This document shows, piece after piece, positions 15,692 through 25,354 of a stretch of DNA of 63,061 bases. This DNA is from Pseudomonas sp. K2I15. Lineage in GTDB: Bacteria; Pseudomonadota; Gammaproteobacteria; Pseudomonadales; Pseudomonadaceae. The stretch's first letter is position 1. Each line of letters starts with the position of its first letter. The stretch is taken from positions 1 through 63,061 of the forward strand of contig NZ_NIXO01000038.1 of the NCBI RefSeq assembly GCF_002204795.1. Direction: 5' to 3'. The notes below the pieces were generated by a model that worked only from the letters and a program-made list of their open reading frames with translations, was not told where the DNA came from and ran no database searches. The position numbers and the translations under genes are program-made.

Positions 15692-18600
15692 GGGACTTGC
15701 TCCAGTAAGCGATGCTTTCCAGCAGCACCGACTCTTGATAAGGCTTGCCGAGGTAGTCGTTGACGCCAATCGCCATGGCGCGGTCGCGGTGTTTTTGCCC
15801 GGTACGGGAGGTGATCATGATGATGGGCATGCGCATCAGCCGTGGGTCGTCGCGTACCTGGATGGCCACTTCGAAGCCGTCCATGCGCGGCATTTCGATG
15901 TCGAGCAGCATCAGGTCCGGGGTGTGTTCTTCCAGCACGGCCATGGCGTCGATGCCGTCCTTGGCGGTGAGGACGTTCATGCCGTTGCGCTCCAGCAGGC
16001 GGCTGGTGACTTTGCGCACCGTGACCGAGTCGTCCACCACCAGCACCAGCAGCGGGCGCTTTTTCAGCGGGTCGTTGAGGATCAACGGTGCGTCCGCCGC
16101 CTGGGCCGGCAACGCCGGTGGCCGCGCGCGGATATGCGCCAGCAGGTCGATAATCAATACCACGCGACCATCGCCCAAAATGGTTGCGCCAGACAATCCC
16201 TTCACCCCGGCAAATTGCGGCCCCAGCCCTTTGACCACGATCTCCCGGGTGCCGGCCATGGCGTCCACTTGCACCGCCACACGCCGCTCGTTGCACTGCA
16301 CCAGCAGCACCGGCAGTGGCTGGTACTGGCCGAGCAAATTCGGGCGGCCGACGGTGTGCAGCAGGTCGCCAAGGTAGAACAGTTCGTAGCGTCGGCCGGC
16401 GTATTCGTAACGCGGCGGGTCCTGCTGATAGTGCCCTTCCAGCTCATGGGGCATGACCCGCACCAGGCCTTCGATGGTGTTCAGCGGGATCGCGTATTGA
16501 TCGTCCGCACACTGCACCATCAGCGCCTGGTTGACCGACACGGTGAACGGCAGGCGGATGCGAAAATGCACGCCCTCCCCCGGCGTCGAATCGATGACCA
16601 TCGAACCGCCCAGCTGGCGCACTTCTTCATGCACCACGTCCATGCCGACGCCACGCCCGGAAATCTGGGTGATTTTTTCGGCAGTGGAAAACCCCGGTTG
16701 CAGGATGAACTGCAACACGTCGCGGTCGCTGATTTCCAGATTGGGGTCGAGCAAGCCACGCTTGATCGCCTTGCGCCGTACCGCTTCAAGCGGCACACCG
16801 GCACCGTCGTCGCGCATGTCGAACACGATGTCGCCGCCTTCATGGGTCAGGTCCAGGCTAATGCGGCCTTTCTCGGGCTTGCCCGCCAGCAATCGCGCGT
16901 CCCGGGATTCCAGGCCATGGTCGACGGCGTTGCGCAGCATGTGCTCCAGCGGCGCGACCATGCGTTCTAGGACGTTGCGGTCCATCTCGCCTTCGGCGTT
17001 GCCGACGACAAATTCCACATCCTTGCCCAGCTCGCCCGCCACCTGCCGCACGATGCGTTTGAGCCGCGGCAGCATGCGTTCGAAGGGCACCATGCGCGTG
17101 CGCATCAGGCCTTCCTGCAGCTCGGTGTTGATACGTGCTTGTTGTTGCAGCAGGTTGTGGGCGTCCTGGTTGCGGCGGTCGAGGGTTTCCTTGAGGTCAA
17201 GCAAGTCGGAGGCCGATTCGAACAAGGCCCGGGACAGTTGTTGCAGTTGGGAATGGCGGTCCATTTCCAGCGGGTCGAATTCTTCGTAGCCCAGGCGCTC
17301 GGCCTCGGCCTGTTGGCGGCTGAGGATGCGGCCCTGGGTTTCGGTGTCGAGCCGGCGCAGTTGGTCGCGCATGCGCTCGATGGTGGTTTCCACTTCATGC
17401 AGGGCGATGCTCGCATCGTTGACCTGTTGCTCGATGCGCCCACGGAAGATCGAGGTTTCGCCGGCCAGGTTGACCAGGTCGTCCAGCAAATCGGCCGATA
17501 TTTTCACCATGTCGGCGGCCGGATCGCTGGCCGGTACCGCCTCGGTTTTGGTCGCAGCCAACGCCACCGGTGCGGCCGTCACTTCAGCCGGATGCACCAG
17601 GCTTTTGATCCGCTCGATCAGCAGGTCCACCGAGCCCACCAGCATCCCCGCCGCCACTGCATCGATCATCTGCGCAAGGCGGTCATGGCAACCTTGCAGC
17701 AGCGCGAACAGCTCCGGCGAGGGCGCCAGCAAACCTGCCGACAGGCCTTCGTAGAGGAATTCCAGCTCATGGGCCAGGTCGCCGATGGGGCCGATCTCAA
17801 CCATGCGAGCGCCACCCTTGAGGGTGTGCAGGTCGCGCAGCAGTGTCTCGACTTCCTGGCGACTTTTCGGCTCGGCCTGCCAGCGCAACAGCGCGGCGCC
17901 GGAGCTGTCGAGAATGTCGGCGGCCTCTTCGAGGAAGATATCCAGCAGCTCGGGATCTGTGCCCGGTGTCTCGACCTCGGCGGCCGCCGGGGGCGCCGCT
18001 TGCCCGGTGCCTTGGCGCAACTCACGCAAGTTGCTGATCAGGTCGGTGGAGTCGCTCAGCGGTTGCTGGTGTTGCAATTGCTCAAGCAGCAGCGCCAGCC
18101 GCTCATGGCTGGCCATCAACACGTTGGCCAGCTCGCCGGAATAGCTGTAGCGACGGTCCACCAAACCTTCGTAAAGGTTTTCCAGCTCCAGCGCCAGGTC
18201 GCCCACCGCACCGATTTCAGCCATGCGCGCGCCACCCTTTAGGGTGTGCAAATCACGCTGCAACGACGAGAGCGGCGCTGCGTTATCCGGGTCCAGCAAC
18301 CAGCGCTTGAGGGACTGCCCGGCGCTGTCGAGGATGTCCACCGCTTCCTCAAGGAAGATCTCGACAATCTCGTCATCCACTGCAAAGCCCTGGTCCAACT
18401 TCGCCGTGGCGGCGCCCAGTTCGGAGATGCTCAGCGCACGGCTGCCATCGGTTTTGATCAGGCCGGTGGCGGACGGGTCGAGGCCTTCATCCAGCAGTTC
18501 GCGCAGGGCTCGTACCCGCGCCGGCGCCGCGCTGATTTCCTGCCCGGCGGCCAGTTGGTCGAGCATGTTGATCAGGGCTTCATGAGCCTGTTCGGCCTCA

Positions 18601-21524
18601 TGGAAGAAGCGCTCGCTGACCGCCAGGCTGCTTTCTTCCACCGCGCCGTAAAGGTCGAGCAAGGCTTCGCACAGTTCGTCCATCGGGTGCAGGTCGGCGA
18701 GGTGCGCACCTTCGCCGAGGGTGGTCAGTTCGTCCAGCAGCGCACTCAGTTCCTGGCGCTCGCCGGGGTGCTGTTGCCAGCGGCGCAGCAGGCTTTCGGC
18801 GTCCAGCAGGATGTCCATGCCCTGGGCCAGGAAGTTGGCGATCAACTGCGGGTCGCGCTTGATGCGCAGGCCGGTGTTGGGCGCATTCAGCAGGGCTTCA
18901 AGCTGGCTGTTCAGCAGGTTTTGCGTACGTTCGATCAACCCCGCCGCGCCGTTGATGGCCGCGTGGGGATCACTGTCCAGCTGGCGCACCCCGCGCTGGA
19001 ACAGCGCCTCGGCTTCCAGCAGCAATTCGATTTCATCCAGGTCCAGCGGCAGGCGGTGGGCCTTGTATTCGCGGGTCAGGTGGTCCAGTGGTCGCGCCAG
19101 TTCGGCGATGGGCAATACACCCGCCATGTAGGCACTGCCCTTGAGGGTGTGCAGCGCGCGTTGCAGCTCATCGCTGACTTGCAGCGGCAGGTGCTCGGTG
19201 GCTTGTTGCAGGAAATGGTTGAGACTGTCGAGGTGGCTCTGGGCTTCGTTGCGGAAGATTTCCAGCAACTGCGGGTCCAGCGCCGCCGGGTCTGTGGCCG
19301 AGGGTTCGACACCGCTGGCCAAGGCGTGCGCCCGTGCTGCCAGCTCGTCTACGTCGTCGCGCTGGCGCTGGGCATCGGCGGCAAAGTCGGTGATCAGCTC
19401 AGGCAGCAAGTCCACCACGTCATCCAGCACCGCTTGCACATCAGGGCCCGGCGCGACGCTGCGTTCCAGTACGCGGTTGAGCAGGTTTTCGACCGCCCAG
19501 GCCAGCTCCGCCAACACCAGGGCGCGGACCATGCGACCGCTGCCTTTCAAGGTGTGGAAGGCGCGGCGCATTTCGCTCAGGGTGGCCTTGTCTTCAAGGC
19601 TCGCGGTGCCGGCGGGCACGTAGCGGTTCAGCACGTCGAGGACTTCGGCGGTTTCTTCGAGGAATACTTCGCGCAACTCGTCGTCGATAGGTTCCTCACC
19701 CGCAGGCGGCGGCAGCAGGCTGCCGGGGCGCTGGAGGGCTGGCGGGTTGAGGCGTGAGGTGGGGCTGGCCAGTGCATCCGCGAGAAACGGGGTTTGTTCC
19801 GCTGGCGCGTCATCCTGGGCGAGCAGCGCCTGGCGCCAGGGTTTTTCGGCTGGCAAATAGCCCAGCGCTGCCAGGCCTTCGGCGGCGACTTCCAGCACCC
19901 GCTCACCCGGGGCGTCGTGGTCCTGGAGCATGCGTTCCAGGTAGTACTCAAGGCTGGTGAGTACATCGGCAAAATGCTCAAGCTGCGCCTCGGAAGGCGC
20001 GGCATCGCTGACCATCAGTTGTTCGTTGACGTAATCATTGCAGCCACGCATCAGGCTCGCCGCGCGGGGCAGCGGAATCATCGCCAGCGCACCGCGCACC
20101 TGGGTCAGCAACTCGGGCAACGACTCCAGGCGCTGGCGGTCCCACTGGGCTTCGATGCAGTCGATCACCAGCTCTTTGGCCTGGGTCAGGCACTGACAGG
20201 ATTCGCGGATCACCAGGTGGTGAATCTGCGTCAGATCGGTGGTGGGCAGGCGGCTTTCTTCGCGGCGCTCCGGCTCGACAGTGCCGACCATCCCGGCCAG
20301 CGTGGCTTCGACGTAGAGCAATGCACCCGCGACATCCATCAATACCGCATCGTTGGGCTCGCGTTGCCCTTGAGCCAGGCCGAGCACCACCGCCAGTTGG
20401 TCGATGATCACTTTACGCGGCTGACCGAAGCCCAATACGGCCAGGGTGTCGGCGATCTGGCGCAAGGGCGCCAACAATGCATCGAGGTCCGAAGCATGCT
20501 GACGGTCGCTGCGCACGAACAGGTCCAGACGCTCCTTGACCCGCACCAGCTCCTCACACAGCGCGCCGAGCACCGAGCCCATGGCGTCGCGGTCCGGGCC
20601 GGCCAGGCGGGCGCGTTCGGCGTCCACCACGGCGCTGTCGGGCAGGGCTTCATCAAGGCCATAACGTTCTTTCAAGCTTTGCATCCGTGGAGTCGGTCGG
20701 GTGACTTTGGCGACGTAGAACAACAGGCTCTTGAGCAACTCATCCGGGGCTGGGGTGTTGATTCCGTTGATGCCCTGGATCAGCAAACGCTTGAGTTCCT
20801 TGTCGCAGGCTTTGAGCAAACTGCGCAACGCCGGGCTGTTGGCGACCACGCCAATGAGCATGCCTTCCACCAGCGCCGAGGTCACCTGCCACAACGGTAA
20901 CAGCGGCGCACCATGGCACAGGGCTTCGAGGCGGGCGAATACCCGCGCCATGTCTTCCAGGTTGCTGGGGCCGTGGTCTTCACGCAGCAAACCGACCAGC
21001 GCCTGTTGCAGCATCTGCCGCCACTGGCGCAGCAGTTCGGGGAAATCCTCCGGCGTGCGTTGGGCCAGCGCCTCTTCGGGCAGCGGCGGGATCACCAGCA
21101 GTTGCGGGCTGAACAGGCTGGTTTCCGAGAGCAGGCTGTCGCCGCGCACGCTGCGCAGGTCGTTGAGCAGCGGCAACACCACCAAGGGCAGGTCGCGCCG
21201 GGCGCTGTGCACGCGGTCGAGGTATAGCGGCAATTGGCCGAGGCCCTGTTGCAGCAGGCGAATGCCTTCGTCGCGCTGGCTGACGCGCGCGCCTTGCAGG
21301 GCCAGGGCCAGCTGTTCCATTTCTTCAGCGAACAGGGCTGCGCCATAGAACTCGACCATCAGCAAGCTGCCATGGACCTGATGGATGCATTCCAGGCATT
21401 GGCCGATGGCCTCGCTGCTGCCCTCTTCAACATAGGCGTCCAGCGCCGAACGGGCCTGCTTCAGGGTTTCGGCAATTTCGCCCTTGACCCATTCGAGGGC
21501 CACGTAGTCGTGCCGATCAACCAT
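15684..21524 (-). CDS. chpA: Pil-Chp hybrid histidine kinase ChpA
   Basis: A 1946-residue CheA-type kinase. Canonical HTLKG phosphotransfer histidines are at about 657, 792, 1093 and 1233, and a degenerate Hpt-like HQVHG lies near residue 48. Then come the dimerisation and HATPase region (NAVDHGLES, DDGAGV, GRGVGMDVV), a CheW-like domain, and a C-terminal receiver (VVDDSVTVRK, acceptor Asp about 1875 in LLDIEMP, Lys in GKPY). It controls type IV pilus and cAMP signalling in P. aeruginosa and phosphorylates PilG and PilH. It starts at ATG 21524 with a REPIN separating it from pilJ, where pilK stands in P. aeruginosa. Confidence 0.95.
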   Translation of the reverse strand: MVDRHDYVALEWVKGEIAETLKQARSALDAYVEEGSSEAIGQCLECIHQVHGSLLMVEFYGAALFAEEMEQLALALQGARVSQRDEGIRLLQQGLGQLPLYLDRVHSARRDLPLVVLPLLNDLRSVRGDSLLSETSLFSPQLLVIPPLPEEALAQRTPEDFPELLRQWRQMLQQALVGLLREDHGPSNLEDMARVFARLEALCHGAPLLPLWQVTSALVEGMLIGVVANSPALRSLLKACDKELKRLLIQGINGINTPAPDELLKSLLFYVAKVTRPTPRMQSLKERYGLDEALPDSAVVDAERARLAGPDRDAMGSVLGALCEELVRVKERLDLFVRSDRQHASDLDALLAPLRQIADTLAVLGFGQPRKVIIDQLAVVLGLAQGQREPNDAVLMDVAGALLYVEATLAGMVGTVEPERREESRLPTTDLTQIHHLVIRESCQCLTQAKELVIDCIEAQWDRQRLESLPELLTQVRGALAMIPLPRAASLMRGCNDYVNEQLMVSDAAPSEAQLEHFADVLTSLEYYLERMLQDHDAPGERVLEVAAEGLAALGYLPAEKPWRQALLAQDDAPAEQTPFLADALASPTSRLNPPALQRPGSLLPPPAGEEPIDDELREVFLEETAEVLDVLNRYVPAGTASLEDKATLSEMRRAFHTLKGSGRMVRALVLAELAWAVENLLNRVLERSVAPGPDVQAVLDDVVDLLPELITDFAADAQRQRDDVDELAARAHALASGVEPSATDPAALDPQLLEIFRNEAQSHLDSLNHFLQQATEHLPLQVSDELQRALHTLKGSAYMAGVLPIAELARPLDHLTREYKAHRLPLDLDEIELLLEAEALFQRGVRQLDSDPHAAINGAAGLIERTQNLLNSQLEALLNAPNTGLRIKRDPQLIANFLAQGMDILLDAESLLRRWQQHPGERQELSALLDELTTLGEGAHLADLHPMDELCEALLDLYGAVEESSLAVSERFFHEAEQAHEALINMLDQLAAGQEISAAPARVRALRELLDEGLDPSATGLIKTDGSRALSISELGAATAKLDQGFAVDDEIVEIFLEEAVDILDSAGQSLKRWLLDPDNAAPLSSLQRDLHTLKGGARMAEIGAVGDLALELENLYEGLVDRRYSYSGELANVLMASHERLALLLEQLQHQQPLSDSTDLISNLRELRQGTGQAAPPAAAEVETPGTDPELLDIFLEEAADILDSSGAALLRWQAEPKSRQEVETLLRDLHTLKGGARMVEIGPIGDLAHELEFLYEGLSAGLLAPSPELFALLQGCHDRLAQMIDAVAAGMLVGSVDLLIERIKSLVHPAEVTAAPVALAATKTEAVPASDPAADMVKISADLLDDLVNLAGETSIFRGRIEQQVNDASIALHEVETTIERMRDQLRRLDTETQGRILSRQQAEAERLGYEEFDPLEMDRHSQLQQLSRALFESASDLLDLKETLDRRNQDAHNLLQQQARINTELQEGLMRTRMVPFERMLPRLKRIVRQVAGELGKDVEFVVGNAEGEMDRNVLERMVAPLEHMLRNAVDHGLESRDARLLAGKPEKGRISLDLTHEGGDIVFDMRDDGAGVPLEAVRRKAIKRGLLDPNLEISDRDVLQFILQPGFSTAEKITQISGRGVGMDVVHEEVRQLGGSMVIDSTPGEGVHFRIRLPFTVSVNQALMVQCADDQYAIPLNTIEGLVRVMPHELEGHYQQDPPRYEYAGRRYELFYLGDLLHTVGRPNLLGQYQPLPVLLVQCNERRVAVQVDAMAGTREIVVKGLGPQFAGVKGLSGATILGDGRVVLIIDLLAHIRARPPALPAQAADAPLILNDPLKKRPLLVLVVDDSVTVRKVTSRLLERNGMNVLTAKDGIDAMAVLEEHTPDLMLLDIEMPRMDGFEVAIQVRDDPRLMRMPIIMITSRTGQKHRDRAMAIGVNDYLGKPYQESVLLESIAYWSKSRA

Positions 21525-21588
21525 AACCGCTCCCGTCTGAATTCATGAGTTGCTGTGTGAATGACGACTCCCAGGACCATGGAGATCG

Positions 21589-21680
21589 AATGTGGGAGCT
21601 GGCTTGCCTGCGATGGCGGTGCATCAGTTTGCATCTTCGGCACTGACACACCGCTATCGCAGGCAAGCCGGCTCCCACAG
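21589..21680. repeat. REPIN, family B, between pilJ and chpA
   Basis: TGTGGGAGCTGGCTTGCCTG (from 21590) pairs with CGCAGGCAAGCCGGCTCCCA (to about 21678). It fills the 185-bp gap between pilJ and chpA, the position where pilK is found in P. aeruginosa. It could lower chpA expression relative to the genes before it. Confidence 0.85.
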
Positions 21681-21709
21681 GGGTTCGGTGGTGCCTGACA
21701 GATAGCATT

Positions 21710-23761
21710 TCACTCATCCACCCGCTTCGCCGCCGGCAACGTGAAGCCCGACACCGACCGCCGCAACTGACTGGCCATTTTTGCCAGGTTGCCGATGCTC
21801 TCGGCCGTGGCCGTGGAGCCCGACGAAGTCTGACTGGTGATCTGCTGAATCACGTTCATCGTCAGGGAAATCTGCCCCGCCGACGACGTCTGCTGCTGCG
21901 CCGCGTTGGAAATACTCTGGATCAACGCCGCCAGGGTTTTCGACACGCCTTCGATCTCTTCCAGCGCCACCCCGGCGTCCTGGGCCAACCGCGCACCGCG
22001 CACCACTTCGGTGGTGGTTTGCTCCATGGAGATTACGGCTTCGTTGGTGTCCGTCTGGATCGCCCGCACAAGCGTTTCGATCTGCCGGGTGGCGGCAGAA
22101 GAACGCTCGGCCAGCCGCTGTACTTCATCGGCCACCACCGCAAAACCACGCCCGGCATCGCCGGCCATGCTCGCCTGGATGGCGGCGTTGAGGGCCAGGA
22201 TGTTGGTCTGCTCGGCGATGTCGTCGATCAGGCTGACAATGTCGCCAATCTCCTGGGACGATTCCCCCAGGCGCTTGATGCGCTTGGCGGTGTCCTGGAT
22301 CTGTTCACGAATGTTATCCATGCCGTGGATGGTGTTGTGCACCACCTCGTTACCCTTGTTGGCGATCTCTACCGAGCGCTCGGCCACTGCCGAAGATTCG
22401 GCGGCGTTGGCCGACACCTGGTCGATGGACTGGGCCATCTGGTTGATCGCCGTGGAGGCTTCGGCAATCTGCTGCGCCTGATGCTCGGAGGCTTGGGCCA
22501 GGTGCATGGCGGTGGCTTGGGTGTCTTGCACCGCGCCAGCCACTTGGCCGGCGGTGAGGTTGATGGTCGCCACCAAGTCGCGCAGTTGATCCACGGAATA
22601 GTTGATGGAGTCGGCGATGGTCCCGGTGAAGTCTTCGGTGACCGAGGCGGTGACGGTCAGGTCGCCATCGGCCAAGTCTTCGATTTCATCCAGCAGGCGC
22701 ATGATCGCGTTCTGGTTTCGCTCGTTCTTCTCGGCGGTTTCCCGCAACTGGCGGTTGGTCTCGCGGACCATCACCAGGCCGATCAGGATGATCGAGGCCA
22801 ACGCCAGCAAGCCCAGCACGTAGCCGCCGATGGTGTCGAAGGTGCGCCCGTCTGCCAGGTTTTCAAAACCGGTGGCCAGGTGCGAGGCTTCATCCAACAG
22901 GGTTTGCGACAGGTTGAAAATATTGCTCGCCGAGGCGCGCACCTGGAACAGCTGCGGCGAAGTCTCGAGGATTTCGTCCACGGAGCCGGAGACGAACTCG
23001 AACAGCTCGGCGATTTCCGCCAGGCGCGCCCGCGCATCATGGTCTTCAACCTGGGTGATGCGCAGCCCGGCATTGCCCTGGAGCATGCCGTTCAAAACCT
23101 GGCCAAAACGGTTGGCATCGCGGCCAAAGGCATCGGCGGCCTGCACGGCGGTTTCATCGCCCGCCAGCACGGTGTTGACTGCACCGAGAATGCGTTCGGC
23201 CAGCAACGATTGGCGCTGGGCCAACGCCACCTGGCTGGCAGGTGCGCCGCGTTGCAGGAGGATATCCACAACCTTTTCCGACTCGACCTGCAACTGCGGC
23301 ACGGTTTCCGCCAAGGTGGCGGCCACCTGATGCAGCGACAGCACGGTCTGCTCACTGGCCAGGATCGCATCGGCGTTTTTCAGCAGTGCTTCCCAGTCGG
23401 TCTGCACGGCGCGCATTTCCGCACGTACCGCGTTGGGCGCAGCAGGCAAACCGGTGGCCGGGTCGCCTTTTTTCAGGTAACCCCAGCGCTGGGCAAAATC
23501 GTTGCGCGCATCCCCCAGCAGCTTGAACGCAGCAGCCTTGCCGGCGGCGGCCTCGGTGGCGTTCTTGGCGATACGCTGGGACAACACCCGCAGCTCACCG
23601 GCGTGGCCGATATACTGTTTGTCGTAGGTGGACTGGGTGTTGAGGTACGCGAAGTTGGCGAACAGCAGCATGATGAACACGATCAGCGCGATAAACAGCA
23701 CGATGATCTGCGAGCGGCTGCGGGAAGCTTCCTGGGGTTTGGCGGGGGTGACGGTACTCAT
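21710..23761 (-). CDS. pilJ: Type IV pilus methyl-accepting chemotaxis protein PilJ
   Basis: A 683-residue receptor. Transmembrane segments lie at about residues 18-40 and 310-330, with the duplicated PilJ-type sensor region between them, then HAMP and a cytoplasmic signalling hairpin whose tip reads DDIAEQTNILALNAAIQASM. PilJ is the receptor of the Pil-Chp array at the cell poles. The ATG at 23761 (MSTVTPAKP) overlaps the pilI stop as ATGA and matches the usual length of about 682. No dedicated methyltransferase or methylesterase gene lies in the operon. Confidence 0.94.
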   Translation of the reverse strand: MSTVTPAKPQEASRSRSQIIVLFIALIVFIMLLFANFAYLNTQSTYDKQYIGHAGELRVLSQRIAKNATEAAAGKAAAFKLLGDARNDFAQRWGYLKKGDPATGLPAAPNAVRAEMRAVQTDWEALLKNADAILASEQTVLSLHQVAATLAETVPQLQVESEKVVDILLQRGAPASQVALAQRQSLLAERILGAVNTVLAGDETAVQAADAFGRDANRFGQVLNGMLQGNAGLRITQVEDHDARARLAEIAELFEFVSGSVDEILETSPQLFQVRASASNIFNLSQTLLDEASHLATGFENLADGRTFDTIGGYVLGLLALASIILIGLVMVRETNRQLRETAEKNERNQNAIMRLLDEIEDLADGDLTVTASVTEDFTGTIADSINYSVDQLRDLVATINLTAGQVAGAVQDTQATAMHLAQASEHQAQQIAEASTAINQMAQSIDQVSANAAESSAVAERSVEIANKGNEVVHNTIHGMDNIREQIQDTAKRIKRLGESSQEIGDIVSLIDDIAEQTNILALNAAIQASMAGDAGRGFAVVADEVQRLAERSSAATRQIETLVRAIQTDTNEAVISMEQTTTEVVRGARLAQDAGVALEEIEGVSKTLAALIQSISNAAQQQTSSAGQISLTMNVIQQITSQTSSGSTATAESIGNLAKMASQLRRSVSGFTLPAAKRVDE

Positions 23762-24282
23762 GCGGCAACATCCATGAAACCTGGAGCCTGGGCCAGGGCG
23801 AAGGGGCTGAAGACCTGCCACAGCTGGTCGCCGTCGAACTGGCCCTGGATAAACGGCGCGCTGGCCTCAGTGCTCGTCGACAATGCGTCTTGTGCAAAAT
23901 GCTGCATGCCCACCACCTCGTCCACCAACAGGCCTACAAACACGTCCTGATATTCCACCACCAGCACCCGCCGTTGTTTGCGCGCCACCGACAGGTCAAG
24001 GCCGAGGAACCCGCCCAGGTCCATCACCGGCAGCAAGCGCCCGCGCAGGTTGGCCACGCCCTTGACCCACGCTTTGACCCCGGGCATCAAGGTGCAACGC
24101 GGTTCGTGCAGCACCTCCGCGACTTCGCCCATGGGTGCCACGTACCAGTGCCCGCCGAGCCGAAACCCGATCCCGCTCCAGCTGTGCAGCCGGGTTTCCT
24201 GGGACGGCAGGTCGGCGGCCAGCAAGCGGCAGCGGCGGTCGATGTCCAGCAGCAGCTCGAAGGCGGTTTGCGACTCGGTCAT
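23758..24282 (-). CDS. pilI: CheW-like adaptor PilI
   Basis: A 174-residue CheW-domain protein (GIGFRLGGHWYVAPMGEVAE, then KGVANLRGRLLPVMDL and VGLLVDEVVGMQHF). It couples PilJ to the kinase ChpA in the Pil-Chp system. It follows pilH by 12 nt and overlaps pilJ by 4 nt. Confidence 0.94.
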   Translation of the reverse strand: MTESQTAFELLLDIDRRCRLLAADLPSQETRLHSWSGIGFRLGGHWYVAPMGEVAEVLHEPRCTLMPGVKAWVKGVANLRGRLLPVMDLGGFLGLDLSVARKQRRVLVVEYQDVFVGLLVDEVVGMQHFAQDALSTSTEASAPFIQGQFDGDQLWQVFSPFALAQAPGFMDVAA

Positions 24283-24294
24283 GGGAACGTGCCG

Positions 24295-24660
24295 TCAGCC
24301 GGCCAGCACCTTGTTCAGGGTGGCGATCAGGGTTTCTTCGTCCACCGGCTTGGTCAGGTAGTCCTTGGCGCCCTGGCGTTCACCCCAGATCTTGTCGGTT
24401 TCTTGATCCTTGGTGGTGATGATGATCACCGGGATGTGCCCGGTTTCAGGGTCTTTGGTCAGCTGTCGGGTGGCCTGGAAGCCATTGAGGCCAGGCATGA
24501 CGATATCCATCAATACCGCGTCAGGCTTTTCCTGGCGGGCCAGCGCGACGCCATCGCCGCCGTTCTGGGCCTTGAGGACTTCGTGACCATGCTTTTCGAG
24601 CATTTCGGTCAATTTGTACATTTCAGTCGGCGAATCGTCGACGATCAGAACACGTGCCAT
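24295..24660 (-). CDS. pilH: Pilus response regulator PilH
   Basis: A 121-residue single-domain CheY-like receiver: IVDDSP acidic pair at residues 8-9, phospho-acceptor Asp52 in VLMDIVMPG, and the conserved Lys in YLTKPVDEE. In P. aeruginosa, PilH opposes or tunes PilG output and favours pilus retraction. The ATG at 24660 (MARVLIVDDSP) is chosen over one four codons earlier because it gives the family length. It lies 47 nt after pilG. Confidence 0.94.
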   Translation of the reverse strand: MARVLIVDDSPTEMYKLTEMLEKHGHEVLKAQNGGDGVALARQEKPDAVLMDIVMPGLNGFQATRQLTKDPETGHIPVIIITTKDQETDKIWGERQGAKDYLTKPVDEETLIATLNKVLAG

Positions 24661-24707
24661 GGTTTTCCCCACTTCTTTAGTAGACGCAAGCCCTCGTGGG
24701 GCCCTCG

Positions 24708-25115
24708 TCAGTGTGCTTGTTCTACTGCGGCGAAGCCCGGTACATAGGCCTTGATCGCGCTCAGCAGTTCTTCCTTGCTGAAAGGCTTGGTCAAAAATTG
24801 ATCAGAGCCGACGATGCGCCCCTTGGCCTTGTCGAACAGACCATCCTTGGATGACAGCATGATCACCGGGATCGACTTGAACGCCGGGTTGTTCTTCACC
24901 AGCGCACAGGTCTGATAGCCATCCAGGCGCGGCATCATGATGTCGACAAAGATAATGTGCGGGTGATGGTCAACAATCTTGGCCAGGGCATCGAAACCGT
25001 CGATGGCCGTGATGACGTCGCACCCTACGTTCTTCAACAGTGTTTCGGCGGTGCGGCGAATCGTTTTCGAATCGTCGATCACCATCACTTTCAAGGCGTT
25101 GGAATGCTGTTCCAT
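24708..25115 (-). CDS. pilG: Pilus response regulator PilG
   Basis: A 135-residue CheY-like receiver and first gene of the Pil-Chp operon. It has VIDDSKTIRR at residues 12-21, acceptor Asp58 in IIFVDIMMP, and Lys in FLTKPFSKEE. PilG promotes pilus extension and adenylate cyclase activity in P. aeruginosa. The operon promoter must lie in the 239-bp divergent region shared with gshB (25116-25354), where I see no clear consensus. Confidence 0.95.
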   Translation of the reverse strand: MEQHSNALKVMVIDDSKTIRRTAETLLKNVGCDVITAIDGFDALAKIVDHHPHIIFVDIMMPRLDGYQTCALVKNNPAFKSIPVIMLSSKDGLFDKAKGRIVGSDQFLTKPFSKEELLSAIKAYVPGFAAVEQAH

Positions 25116-25354
25116 ATCTGCTCTACCATCGCCACAGCGAATAGGTTTTCGGTGTGTACTGCCTGATGTTGCACGGGACGCGCGCCAAAAGCCTCGGGAT
25201 TCAAGGGCTGATGCGCTATGGCAGCCTTTTTAGCACAGTCTCAGAACGCAATCTATCGGCCGACCCGCGCGGTGGTTTTTCCTTGACCCACAACAGCCGC
25301 AGCGCCACTCTGACGCCACTTTTATGCGCCCTTATTTGCTAGAGGAAATCCCCC

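Noticed and set aside
15735..16970. Long open frame on the plus strand antisense to chpA
   Set aside because: High-GC codon structure leaves antisense frames open; the predicted protein is His/Gln/Arg-rich with no domain, and chpA is certain.
22019..23950. A 643-codon plus-strand frame antisense to pilJ and pilI
   Set aside because: It mirrors the codon pattern of pilJ/pilI, contains no recognisable motif and lacks a ribosome site.
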